Source: Thamnaconus septentrionalis
Lineage: Eukaryota; Chordata; Actinopteri; Tetraodontiformes; Monacanthidae
DNA: 64,000 nt
Assembly: GCA_009823395.1 (NCBI GenBank)
Contig: CM020512.1
Location: 6,692,405-6,756,404, forward strand
Direction of reading: 5' to 3'
Shown: positions 25,705 through 37,800 of the stretch, one piece after another
How the letters are laid out: each line of letters begins with the position of its first letter
How positions within the stretch are numbered: position 1 is the stretch's first letter
The notes under the pieces: generated by a model
Databases searched by the model: none
Told to the model about the DNA's origin: nothing
What the model saw: the letters and a program-made list of their open reading frames with translations, nothing else
Position numbers and translations under genes: made by a program

Positions 25705-26688
25705 CTGCTCGCACCTTTGCAGACATTCGCTCTGACAGGGACGCTTCCAAATACAGCAAACGCCACCTTCCCGCCTGTCAGCCTTGTTTTATTGGCTGCT
25801 TCTATTTATTTATTTTTAGTGCGCGAGCGGAGGAGCCGCCGCTGTGACATTCTTACTGGGGATAAATAGGAAGATGACAGGGCCGACCGCTGATACAAAG
25901 CAAACGCCGGTGAAAATCACTTTTACGTGCTTTTGTCAAGCTGTTCGTGTTAACGGTGCAGCTCATATTTAAAATCATTTTCCGCGGAAAGTCATGAAGT
26001 AAAGTCCACTGAGATGTTCGATTTGGTTCCTGTCAGCAGTGTGTCTTCAGATAGTCACGTGACCTGGATGGAACTACACCAAAACTTTGAAATTAAGTTT
26101 TGAAATGACGTTTATCTACGTCGACGACTAAAGGAACTGCAACCATCTTCAGTGTGAGTGTCATCTGTCCTTGAATGGCGAATGTTCTCGAAAGTTACTG
26201 TTTGTTTACTGTCTTTTATTTCAGTGGAAGTGCTTCCTGCCAGTTGCACACTCGGGCAGTTGTGTCATCGCCCCATCAGCACTGCCCCCTGAAACAAAGC
26301 TCCGACGCAAAGCCAGTGAACTGATTCTCATTTTTTTTATTGGTGGATTAATCTGATCCACATGCCAGGCTCAGATTATTCTAGACGGTTTTTTTTGTAG
26401 TAAAGGTTGCGCTGTATGAAGGAAAGTTGTTGTTATTGTTATCGTACTGCCGAAGGCTGCGGCCTCACAGCGTTGTGCTCGACGTCTGGCGAGGCTGGAC
26501 AGGCAGCGTCTGGCGGCGCCGTGCAGTGGTGATCACGAGCTCGGGGGCGAACACGTGTCGTCGCTTTACTTTGGTTGTTTTCTGTTGCCTTCTTTACTTT
26601 TTCATGTAGCGCCGCTTCCCTCATTATCTTCACTGTCACCCCGGCTCTCCTGCTCCCCCTACAGGCAGTGCTGGTGAGCGCTGAGGCA

Positions 26689-26691
<3 letters not shown>

Positions 26692-26778
<87 letters not shown>
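26692..26778. repeat. (GT)43 microsatellite
   Basis: About 87 uninterrupted bases of GT, the longest TG/CA tract in the window. Reading frames through it on either strand give only Val-Cys or His-Thr repeats. Confidence 0.9.
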
Positions 26779-26782
<4 letters not shown>

Positions 26783-27404
26783 CGTGTGACAGCATGTCTG
26801 TGGTGTTGTGTTTGAGCAGAGCAGGCGTGTCCTTGCCAGAGGAGAGAAGCTGTTGATTCAACTGGTCACAGGCGAGGCTGCTCGTCCTCGTCTCTCTCTC
26901 CTCTCCTCCTCTCTCTTCTCTCTTCTCTCCCCTCTCCCCCCTCACCACTCTCAGTCGCACACACATTCTAAACAGGACGTTCTCCTTAATCCCAAATCTC
27001 TCCTCCTCCTCCTCCTCTTCATCGTCAGAGTGCCTCTGGGACTTGAAGGCGACATGGAAGCGGTTCGCCGGCTTCAGAACCAAAGAGCTTAAACAGCTCA
27101 ATAGAGCTGCAAACGTAGTCAAACAGTAGAAGAACCAATGACCCCAGTAGAATCAACCTTCCGTTCTCCACGTCAGACGTTTCCTTCCTCTATCTGGTCC
27201 ATCCTGGTGGGGAAAGAGCCAGCAGAGAACATGTGAAGGTGCCGCCTGCTGGTCCTGCGTTTGGACCAACTGTCCAAACTGCAGCAGTTTGGTTTGCTGC
27301 CAGTCCTGCTGCCTCCTCGGCAGCTGCTCGGTGCTTCCCGTTGGCACGGCGGCTGAAATAAGAAGCCCGTCACTGTCTCACGATGCCGCTCTTGAGTAAA
27401 CATT

Positions 27405-27467
<63 letters not shown>
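27405..27467. repeat. (CAG)21 trinucleotide repeat
   Basis: Twenty-one exact CAG units about 1 kb before the candidate start exon of the Rho GEF. It is not in a recognisable coding exon. If transcription starts at the 19.2-kb block, it would be intronic. Confidence 0.9.
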
Positions 27468-27470
<3 letters not shown>

Positions 27471-28106
27471 TCTCTTTCCCTCTGGGGCTGCTCGTTCCTC
27501 CTCTTCTTCTTTTAATGGACCAAATTCCATCTGGTCTTTTGTTTTTTTGACAACGTAAAGGACCCTGAGTGCTTCAGACTGGAGCTTTTTCAAAACCGAT
27601 GAGCACTTTTCATTCCATCTCAGTGGGCCAACTGCAAATTCAAAAACTTGCCCTCAGTTTATTCTTCTTTTTTTTTTTTTTTTTTTAAATCTGAGCAGAC
27701 GTCACTGTTTCACTTGTTCCCTTCTTCTGATTGGTTGCTTGACTGTCCAATTGAATGCAGAGGCAGCTTTTTTTCCTTCCTATCTCCGGCCATGTGTTTC
27801 TCCTTGTGCAGATGTTCTGATGTTGTATTTGAAAATATTAATATCAACGTGCAGTCAAACGTCGTTGTGCTGTGACTGCCTGTTTCTTTTCGCCCCAGTT
27901 TAAGACGTTCTGAACAAAAACAAACTCCCTCACCCACATGATGGAGGTGCACGTGATCCAAATCGACCTCACTCCATTGATTTTGGTGAACTTTCAGAAA
28001 GATTCCCTGGATGCTGAGGTGGTACCCGGGCTGCCTTCTCTCCTCCTCTTTCTTCCTTTTCCGCTGTTTTGTTCCATTTTTCTTTCCTTATTTGTTTCCC
28101 TCCCCC

Positions 28107-28140
28107 CTTCACTCTCTCTCTCTCTCTCTCCTCTCTCTCC
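28107..28140. repeat. (CT)n tract before the candidate start exon
   Basis: A pyrimidine CT run followed within about 100 bases by GC-rich sequence. GA/CT tracts are frequent near promoters. Confidence 0.7.
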
Positions 28141-28343
28141 TAATATGTCATCTTGCTGCCTCACGCAGCGGCAGCAGTCGAGGTGTCGACACACACCGCA
28201 AACCCACACACACGCACGCACGCGCGCGCTCACGCGGGGGTGAGAGAGCGGAGAGGGAGAGGGAACCTTGACGGATCCCAGACTGCGTTTGGCTCACAGG
28301 CGCTCCGACGCTCGTCCAGCCGCTTGTGAGCGTCGCCGGCGGA

Positions 28344-28480
28344 ATGGATTCGCCTCTGTTGGGAGAGACGGCCAGCAGGAGCTGCAGCGGCTCCGCGGAT
28401 TATTGCCGCCCTGTTTGGATTACGGCGAGAATCGCCTTGTTTGTGATGAGAGGGAGTGACGGCTCGCAGGAAGGAAGATG
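28344..28480 (+). other. Candidate first coding exon of the Rho GEF: 45-codon uORF plus start codon at the exon end
   Basis: The next gene's first firm exon (34885) opens mid-protein as [10 protein letters not shown] and has an in-frame stop upstream with no ATG, so an earlier exon must supply the start. Here AAGATG|GTAACG places an ATG at 28478-28480 exactly before a donor. Joined to 34885, the protein begins M-NLESLEG, the same length to the conserved [12 protein letters not shown] motif as my recollection of human ARHGEF40. An upstream ATG at 28344 opens a 45-codon frame whose stop TG|A would be completed by the junction and overlap the start as ATGA. The exon is a prediction. Confidence 0.4.
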
Positions 28481-29377
28481 GTAACGTAAAATAAACAACA
28501 ACAAATAAATCAATCGGCTCACTTCCCATCCTGTCCCGAGAGACGGCTGGGCAGGATGATTACTGTCTAGTCCAATATTACTTCCTTCTGTTGTGATGCA
28601 CTTGTTGTGATGTGAGTTAAGCTTGATGAGGGTGGAAGGTTAGGTGTTCTAGATATGAAGCTCAAGAACGATGAGAAAACTCTTTAACAGCCTCTTACTG
28701 GATCATCTTCAGGTTTCTGTTTCTTAAACATGTTTGATTTGAGGTTTGGCTGTTACTTTGCATTACAAACTAGTTTTGTCACAATGTAATTAAAGAGCAG
28801 CTTAGATTCAGTGAAAGTTCTTTTTTTTTTTTTTTTATCTGATCCTGGACGTTCGCCTCTTGCTAAAGTCCTGCAGCCTTTTCTTTTTTTTTTTTAGCCA
28901 TCCTGCTGCTGAGTCGTCTGGCTGGGATCACGTCCGTCCGCTCGGCTGCGCTCAGCGCGCCGCACAGCTCTGCGCGACTCGCCCGAGTGCCGTGACTCCA
29001 AGGTGAAGGTCTCGGGTTTCTTCAGGCGTGGAGGCGGATTTCACAAACCGGCCACTGTATCCGCCTGCTTCCTGGATTCCTCCCCTGTTTACTGCCGTGT
29101 GGTGTCACACGGCCGAGGGGAAACCAAGCCCGACGGCCTCGGGGATGGCTTGGAAATCCTCACCTCGCATGTTCCGAACTGGGACGTTTCTCTGAATGTA
29201 TGTATTTATGTAGGCACTGGCAGGGAGGGTGTGGCCCCCGGCAGCCTGCGCATAAAGCGGATGTTGTTTGGGCCTCGGCGACTGGGAGGAAGTTGCACAG
29301 GGAGCAGAAATTTTAAAAAAGCCCGCCCAGCTCCACTGTATGTTTGATTTGGCAGGACACCACGGATGTGTGTATGT

Positions 29378-29414
<37 letters not shown>

Positions 29415-32400
29415 CTGCGATATTTCCCGCCTCTTTCCCCGCATGTTTGCCATGTCGTGGAAGCCAGAGCCCATTAAGTCAACTATTCCTGTCTTGCTGG
29501 CGTGACCTCAGTGTTTGGGTGTTTGTTCCTGCGTTGACCAGTTCGCACACAGAATCTTTTCTCACTCGGCAGAAAGACGTCCTGTCCCGTCTCGGTGATT
29601 CAATGGAAACACGCAACAGTTGGCTCAGCGTCCCTGTTAGCAAAGCGCCTTGTCGCCTTGTCTTTGGTCGGAGCCTGCTGGTTTGTTTAGGAATGGAGTT
29701 GCATTTCACAACTCAGAAATGCCCGCAACGTTCTAGTGACACCTGCTTCTTCTTACTTTAGAAAAATGTATAAGTTGGGTTGTGTGGCTTTGTTTACTTC
29801 AACGGTGCCAAAACCTGAGCTAAATTAAATTTCTGTGCCATTTCAGAAATTCACTCAGCCGCCCGATGACTGGCTGGGAACAGATCGGCGAACATGGACA
29901 GACTCTGAAGTGAGTCATCCAGCCAACATTTCCCACTGAAACAGACTGTAGTGCAGTTTTGCACCATTGGAGGTGTTTGCAGTTGTATATAGTTGGCGAG
30001 ATTCAATTAGCACGACTGAGCTGTGTTTTCACCTGTTCCCGCCGTCTCTAAATGGTCGTTTCTGGCTGTTTGTTCGGAAACCTGCTGCTAACATTAAGCG
30101 CAGCTGTGGGCTAATTACAGATGACACCAGTGTGCCAGTGAAAGCTAAGCTGCACTTTGATGTAATGACACGCCCTCGTGCGCAGTGGAGACACGTCAGC
30201 TCGGTCCTGGCGAGCTGCGGAGGCCTGGCTCCGGCTACTCGGCTTGTTTCTAATTTACTGATGCGCCTCACAGCGTCTTAAACACAGGCCTGGCCGACGC
30301 CCGGCCGCCGCTCTGCAGCCACCTTCAAAACATCCTGCTGATCGAGGCCGTCATGATGAGTGTTTGCCCTCCGCAGGCTCCGATCCGTTGATCCTCCCTC
30401 AAGCTGCTAAATATACCGTCTGGCTGTTTTGGTGCCTCCGTGGACGTGTCGTGCATCTCCGGCGGGCTGTACTTATGTCCAACCTTTGTCGCGATTCCGC
30501 GCGTGCTGTGTTCAGGTGTCGTTAGGTGTGTCAGACATGAGAGTGACCAGAGCCAAAACGGACAAAAAGACTTCTGGACTCAGTGATGCCGACTTTGTTG
30601 CTAATGTTCGTGAGTGTTCTGACCCCTCAAGCGACTTTTTTTTTTTGATTGTCACAGAAAAGCGACTAGCGGAAAATCTAGTGACTTTTTCTGCTTCTCT
30701 TGGAAATATTTGTCGACTCTGATGTGTGAAGCTATGTTCTTGTTGCCTGGTCACAAATGTCGTCATTTAGCGACCTCTCGCAACCTTTAGGACAGCCAAT
30801 AGCTGCATTTGTTACTGGGGAGCTGGCAACACTGTCTGGACTGTTCACGTTTTGTCCTGAGGCTTCTCTTCCTCAACTGAAATGTTCAAGGTGCATCTTT
30901 GAGGCCGACCCATTTTACTCCTAAACATAGCATGAAGTAAGAGAGAGAGAAAAAGAGGGAGAGTAAATTATTCATGGTTAGTGGCACTCAAAAGAGATGC
31001 TTCATGTTTTTGGGCGGCTTTGTTTTTTTTTTTTTTTTTCTGGTAAACATCCAAAGAACTGGGTGCAGTATGAGAGAGCCGTGTATTGAAATGTTGAGGA
31101 TTTTCCTGTGGTGAGTCAGCCAACGCCTTTAGCGCTAATCGCTTTACTTAACAATTGGATTTCCCCTGCAATTTGTCAAATAGCAAGGGCTGTCTGTGTT
31201 TGCTGCACGTGGCCGCTCGCCGGCACACAAACATGGTTTCTCAGCGGCGGATCACCACGGCAGCGGGCTGAAAAAAGGCTTGGTTGTCTCAGTTTCCGTG
31301 ACGTAGGTTTGTGCTGCGTACTGCCCGCAAATTTGTGAGTGGAAGGATTATTACAGCTGTAAATACTGATTAACAAAGTCAGGTTTGGTTTTTTTGGAAG
31401 CAGCTATGGCAGATAGCTTATTAAGGAAGGCATCTAAAGTTAAAAAGTTGCTATTTCGTTTTGAATGTCAACATCCTAATTATAAAAGGCAGCAGCAAAT
31501 GTATTTAAACAACAGCAGGGATTCCAAAGTGAAAGACTCTAAATTCTGTGGGTTTAAGAAAGCTTCTGAAATTACCGGAGAACTCTTGACACCGTGATGA
31601 GGAGGACTGACACGCACAACAGTGACAGAAAACAGCCGATAAACATCAATATCAAACTCTGATGAGATGTGATCGATTCAGGCTAGCGTCTTAGCAGGTT
31701 GTGCTATCGTTAGCGTTGCGTAGCGTACCACTCTCTGCCGTGACTTTGGCACAAAGTTCACAGTTTCTAACAGACAGAGTCTGTTACGTCATGAAAGTTA
31801 AAGTGCAGCACTGATTTTTTTAAAACACTCTGTCCTGTGAAACGTGTATCTGTGTCTACATCTGTTGAACTCACAGTGTGGGAAGTGGAAACACTATTAA
31901 ACGTGCAGTAATCTCTTTTTTTCTTCTTTTTTTTTTTTTTTTGGTGATAAGGAGCCACAGGCGCAAAACACAGGAAGCAGATTCTTCTTGGTGCTTATTT
32001 AGAGATGGTATCAGTGTCTGTGGAGCCTCTGAAGTCGCTGCCAAATCGTCTCTCTTGTGCTTATTGTGCTGCGCATTTTTTCTCAGGCATCTTGTGTAGA
32101 TGATATTGCACAAAAGGGATATTTGTGAGAAAGCTCGGTTGGCTCGTAAAGCAAAAGGAGGGGCAGAGGTCAAACAAATCGGAATTTGCTTGGAGGGACT
32201 TTAAATGAGCATTTTATGAAGTTTCTGACTTGAGGATTTATTCCGGAACGCAGTTGCGTCCACATCCTTTTCCAAGATTTTAAATAAAATGAATCCGTGA
32301 GACCTTGAAAGTCATCACCTCTCCCCTCCTCTATAGATCCAGTCACTCTCTCAAGAAACATTGTGGATAAAACCTGCATATTATTGACAAAAGGACCAAG

Positions 32401-34884
32401 ATAAATGCAGAAAACACTTATACGAGCCCCTCGTGTTTGCTCTGTTTTTCATTGTTGAATATTCTGCTCCTGCCCGGGCAGGAACCAGCTTGACATCAGG
32501 AATGCGCAAAGACTATTTCTGTTTCATAATGACTCCGAACAGAGATGCCCAAACTGTCCTCGGCTCCCGCGCTGGGACATCTTATCCACAGTAATGCGAG
32601 CGTCACTGCGTCTTACTGTGGCAGACGGGGAGGTTTATATCGAGCCATGGAATTCTGCAGCCTGCTCCCCCTGACAGACGCGTCTGTACATCCCGCATGT
32701 ACTCGTATGCACCACATTACGCCCGCTGATGGATGGACGCACAAACAAACACGCACTCAACTAAGTCTCTTGGTCGAACAATGCACGTGTCTCTCCACGC
32801 TGGTTGTTCCTTAAAGCCCCCGGGACCTCAGGTTTACAAATACTCATTCAGCGGTGCAGTTTAATCCTTGGAAGCATCGAAAAGACTTTTTGGACGTGTC
32901 TGCTAGCTCAATGCTTTTGCTAATGTCATTAAAGTGGCTTTTGCTAGTGACATGCTAGTGGTGCACTTTACATGAGCAACATATCATTTTCGCAACGTTA
33001 TGTTAGCAACTTTGCATTAGCAACATTCCCACCAGGACACTAGATTGGAGCTTCCACTAACAGATTTCCTTTGTCACCTGTCACTCAGTTCCTGGCTAAA
33101 CAGAAGGATTTTTTTTTTTGCTCTGAATCTGTGTCAGATTGCTCAAAAATGTAGCTCTGCTCGGGAAAGCAGCCCTTTCTGATGTCACAAAGGGCACCAC
33201 TACCTCACCAAGATGGGGTGTTTGCTCCACCCTTTGTGATAGTCTCATGCTGTCCTTGTTTTTGTCCCCCTGTTAACATCCAATGGAAGCATCAGTTTTA
33301 GCAGGGACCTAAACTTTTTGTTTTTAGAGTTTTTTAATAATTGATTTTCTCAGCGCTGTACCTCTAGTGCACGTGTAAAAGGAAAAAAAGATGGGAAAAG
33401 TGGGATAGCGTGGGACCTTTTAAGGACAAGCTTTGTTTTTCCCTCTTGGAGGTGCGGCGGAGGATGCGATGCAGAGCCGCAGCAAGCCAACTTCATTCCT
33501 GCAGGGACATAACTCACACCCTCATCGACACACCTCTCACTGTTTGGATCGCCGCTGTTTTCCTCCTTTCCTCATGGCTGCGGTGGGATTCCAACAGACA
33601 GAACGACTTCAAACAAACAACTGTCAGCTTCTCCCCGTTTCACTCGGAGCCACAAGCTGGGCCTCTGCGACGCCGGAGATCTAAATCCTGCTCCTCAGGT
33701 GGTGGCAACATGACGCTGACCACATGGCTGAGCTAGGGGTCAAAGGGCGGGCCACGCTCACATCCTGATGCGATATGGCTTCCCACAATGCCTCGGCCTG
33801 CACGCATGTATGTACAGTGACCCCTGAGGGTCTGCTGCTGTCGCCCCTGGCTGGGCTAAATAAAGCAGGACCTAAAAGTGTGTGGAGGGCCGTGAGTTGG
33901 GTTGGGGGGGGGGGGTGTGGGGGGGGGTGAAACCATAAACCGGGAGACTCGCTAGCCTTGGCAGCAGCCCGCACATGTTTACTTGATTGTTTGCCGTCAG
34001 CCACGCCGGCGATACGTTTAACGGCGAGGGGTCTGTGTTTGCGTAGCTACGCAGGTCAGGGGGGTTGAGGACGAGGCCCGAGCTGTTCACTGTGTAGATG
34101 CCGGGGAGATACAAGGGGCTGAGATTCCTGTTGTGTAGCGTTACAGTGCCTCAAGGATGATTGGACGTGTGTGTGCGTTTCGCGTGAATGGCACACAGAT
34201 ATTTTCTAGATCACTTAGCTCCATCTGTCAAGTAAACAGCAAAGGCTTCTTTTTGTTCAACCCTGCTTAGCTGCTGAATTGCTTGGATTTCTAGACTGAA
34301 GACTTTCGCTACTGTCTTGCTACACTCCAATAAAAAAGCAGGGGTTTTGGTTTTGTAGAATTCCGTAGCCTTTTTTTTTTTTTTTTTTAGCTTTGATTTG
34401 ATTGGTAGCTGCTAGCTAACCTGGTGAACCTTCTAGCAGCACCTGAAAGGGCCTTGAAAAGAGCAACAAAAGAAGAAGAAGCTAGAAACAGGAAGTGTGA
34501 GTGCTAGCTTAACTAACGTAGGTGCTGCAGAAGTGGCTGCTTCACCGAAAAATGGGTTTAGCGAAGACAGCATGGCATCTCCAGAGACGCCAGCGCTTAC
34601 CCACAGGAGCACCTGTACGTCATGGTCATTGGCAAACTCGCAGATGAAAATGAGGCGAGGATGAAAAGGAACGAGGACGTGCGATGTGCTTGGACAGCAC
34701 ATCGCACGCAGCTCCAGGAGGACTCCAGCTTTGGTAGTCAGTCATTGGTTCAATCCCATTGGTTCACTCCCCATTCACCCCACACATTCAGCCTTTGGTC
34801 AGATAAATATGTGCGATGATTTCAGAGTGATAATATAACCTCTGACATGTTCCCAAAAGCAAATCCTCTTCCTGCCCTTTTCAG
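28481..34884 (+). other. Putative long intron 1 of the Rho GEF
   Basis: 6.4 kb without recognisable exons. It contains a TG run at 29371-29411, a GC-rich patch at 28900-29340, poly-T runs, a G-rich run at 33904-33927, and a 22-bp near-palindrome, CCCTTTCTGATGTCACAAAG plus GG, at about 33173-33194 that belongs to a motif family recurring in the window. Confidence 0.45.
33904..33927. repeat. G-rich run with G-quadruplex potential
   Basis: Two long G runs separated by TGT, within a region otherwise of average composition. Confidence 0.6.
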
Positions 34885-37800
34885 AACCTCGAATCCCTGG
34901 AGGGCTCCATCCAGGACCTGCTGGCGGCGCTGTACCCGCCTTTCGAGGCCACCGCGCCGACTCTGCTCAGCCAGCTCTTCCAAGTCATCGACGGCCGTTA
35001 CCAGGGCGATGCCTTGCGGTGCCTGCTGGACTTCCTGGTACCAGCCAAGCACATATTAGACACTGTGCAGCAGGCTGCATGTGTAAGTCACTATCGTGTG
35101 TGTGTGTGTGAGTGTGAGTGTATGCGCGTGAGTGTATGTGAGTCACATGACTCTGGGTTAAGATACAGTCAAGCAGCAGCTCAGTGTCACCATGTCGGCA
35201 TTGCGGCTGTATTTATGGCAGTATTCATTGTTTGAATGGTAATTTGAATCTGTTGACGCGTACCTGACCAACCAGAGGACGCTTGCTCTCCCCCAGGCCC
35301 AGTACCCGGACGTCCTTTTCCTGTGTGAGGGCTGGCCGCTGTGTCTGCACGACCGGGTGGTTGTGCACATCGCCCCCGTCGACCCGCTACTCCTCCAGCC
35401 CGGCGACTTCTACCTGCAGGTGGCGCCGTTCTGCCACCAGTCGGCCCGCATTCTGGTCTGCGCCCTGCTGCGGGAGGAGGGCCTGCAGGTGGAGCTGGTG
35501 GAGGAGACCCCCGTGCCGGAGACGTCCTACCCCTGCATCTTCAGCCGCGAGTGGCTGGAGGAGCTCAACCGCGGCCGCCATGGAACGCCGCTCAGCAGCT
35601 GCCTGCTGGCGTCGGCTCGCGGCCCGGTGAGGCTGCCCTGGGAGCGGGTGTTCCTGCCTGACCTCGTGGACTCGCACCCCAGGGGTAGGATGGCCTCTGC
35701 TCCACCTCCGTGCCCTCCGCTGCCTCGCCCTCGGTTTCCCGAGAACTCCGACTCCGCGCCGGACGCCCGCCCACGACCGTTCAGAACTCCATCCGGACGT
35801 CCTCGCGTCCCTCCGCCTTCTCCGTGGAGACCAGGATCTGCCCGGCCAAGCACGGCATCGCTGTCTCGCTCTGCCTGGTGGACACCAGGGCGGCGCCGTC
35901 ATCGTCGTCTTCATCCAGAGAGGCGGGGCCGGAGCCCAGGCCTGTGGGTCTGGTGTCGCCCCGGGCGTGCGCTCCCAAAGCTCCCAAAGAGACGTGCACG
36001 GGAAAAATTTCTGCAGACCAGCAGGAAAACATCAAGGGTCTGACGGAGGGGGAATACATCGACATCCTGCAGGCCACCATGCTGTTCGGCCGAGCCCAGT
36101 CGGCCCGCCAGCAGCAGCAGCAGCAGCAGCAGCAGAGGGAGGGAATGAAGAAGCCCACGTGCACGTTGGGCTCGCACGTGCGCACGGCCCACACACACCT
36201 CCCAAGCCCGCAGACGGCTCTTCATCCACAATCGTCGGCTGGGAAACCTCACAGCAACGACGACAACAACAACCACCACAACGCGCAGAGCTTCTCCGGA
36301 GACGTCGCCTCGTTGTGGCCCAATGTGTCGGCCGAACCGGGACCACCAGCCGCTCTGTCTCCTCTCCACCATTCCCAATCCCAGTGTGTCCGTCCTGACT
36401 CCCAGTGCATCCGCACCGTCCGCTTCTCGGAGCAGCCGTGCACGCCGTGCGCCAGGAGGAGGACGGGCGAGAAGGCGTCCCGAGCTCACGAGCTGAGGTG
36501 TCGCTACAGGGACTCCTACCAGGCCGCCATCCAGAACCCCGTGGCCTTTGGGCGGGAGGTGGAGAGGGAGGGGCTTGTGGTGGCGTTGGCCTCGGTGGAG
36601 GAGGACGAGGATTTCTCGTCGCCGTGCGACGCCACCAGAGGGTCGGGGTCGGGGTGTGGCGGCCAGGCACCGTGGTTTGACCCCGCAGCGCAGGGCGAGG
36701 TCATCTGCGAGGAGTCGGGTGAGAAGAGCACCGCCCCCTACTGGAGACAGGCAGTCACAAACGCCGCTCCCAACGTCTGCAGGTTCTCAGAACAGACAAA
36801 CTATCAGGAGTCCTGGAACGCCGACGTTCCCGACCAGAAAGGGTCCAACTTTTCGGCCGATCCTGAGCAGTCGCACGTGTTTCCCGCCCAAGTCCACTCA
36901 TCGCCGTTGACTTCGGTGGGGGCGGCCACACCTTGGGACGCAACCCGAGAACCTTTGACCAGGAGGCAGGCGAGCACGGCGGGAGATCCCGCCGCCGCTC
37001 GGCCGGCGCCGCAGCGCAGGCGGGACTCCGTGCCGGACGGACGCTGCTCCTCGCTGTCCACGGCCGTGGTGGACACCTCGGAGAGGTGCGAGCTGGTGCT
37101 GGTGGAGGGCCGGAGCGTCAGGAGGCGAGAGGGCGGCGAGCCCGGCGGCTCCGAGATCCCTCAGCTGCACGTGGTCAAGTGCAAGAACAGCACGGCGTTC
37201 CGGTTGGTGTCGCCCAAGATCAGCAGGAAGAAGGTGCTCCTTCCAGGTGCGGAGCATCGTGGGCGCTGTTAGCATTAGCGGTAGCTCCTCCTGCTGTGAG
37301 TGCAGTTTCCCTGCAGTCAGATGCCTCCCTTTTGGTTTTTTTTCGCTCCAGATGGCGAGAAGCACAGCAGCCCGGCACCGACCAGCAGAGACGGCCATCA
37401 GGTGCCGAAACCCTCTCAGTGTGTTCCGCCTCCAGCCGCAGACAATCCGCCTGCCCCTGCCCGACCTCGGCCGGACCACCTGCCTCTGGGCTCCCCGGAC
37501 CCCACAGCCCACCCGCTCTACTTAGGAGTAGCATCCCTGACAGGTGGGTTTGTGGTGGAAACAGTGAGCGTCAAACCGTAAAAATTCTGCTTAAAGATTA
37601 AATGTTGTATAGAATTTCATATCTTTATTTCAGTATTTGATCTCCTCTTCATCGATCTGATGTACTTTCTGCACATTTGCAAGGGAAAAGTAAATAAAGA
37701 GGGTCACGAGGCGGTTTCAGAAAGCTGGCTGAGTACCTGGCTGAGACTGACAGGGCCTGGATGAGCCTCGGAGTGCCCTTTATGACATCACAAAGTGCCA

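Larger units (their letters stand above)
19391..28100. other. 8.7-kb stretch without recognisable genes
   Basis: No conserved exon is seen on either strand. Contents include a degenerate fish-repeat opening near 20282, TG runs at 21028-21076 and 21259-21278, a LINE-like tail with TTGATTGATTGAT near 22055-22076, a GCC run near 22915-22935, a CT run at about 23216-23251, (AC)n at 25667-25702, (GT)n at 26692-26778 and (CAG)21 at 27405-27467. GC-rich patches at 22860-23450 and 24280-24480 could be regulatory. Confidence 0.55.

Noticed and set aside
26692..26778. Repeat arrays considered as CRISPR or satellite DNA
   Set aside because: They are uninterrupted dinucleotides without spacers; the genome is vertebrate.
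26439..27122. 227-codon minus-strand frame
   Set aside because: Its core is a translated (CA)43 microsatellite (His-Thr repeat) flanked by low-complexity residues. No homology is recognised.
31385..31597. Small + strand frame starting MVFLEAAMADSLLRK
   Set aside because: Basic and short, without a recognisable motif, promoter or splice sites; lies in a gene-poor intron or intergenic stretch.
35685..35743. Frameshift that turns the Rho GEF into a pseudogene
   Set aside because: All other junctions over 24 exons keep phase and no stop codon interrupts conserved domains. One mini-intron explains the frame change.
35357..36043. Rho GEF frame read straight through without an intron
   Set aside because: After about 35690 the frame becomes Pro/Arg low-complexity and stops, while the other frame carries conserved-looking sequence to 37246. 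A short intron fits better than a truncated protein.
35387..36670. Several long minus-strand reading frames opposite the large Rho GEF exon
   Set aside because: They are shadows of GC-rich coding sequence. The + strand frame has conserved motifs and consistent splice junctions and the minus frames have none.
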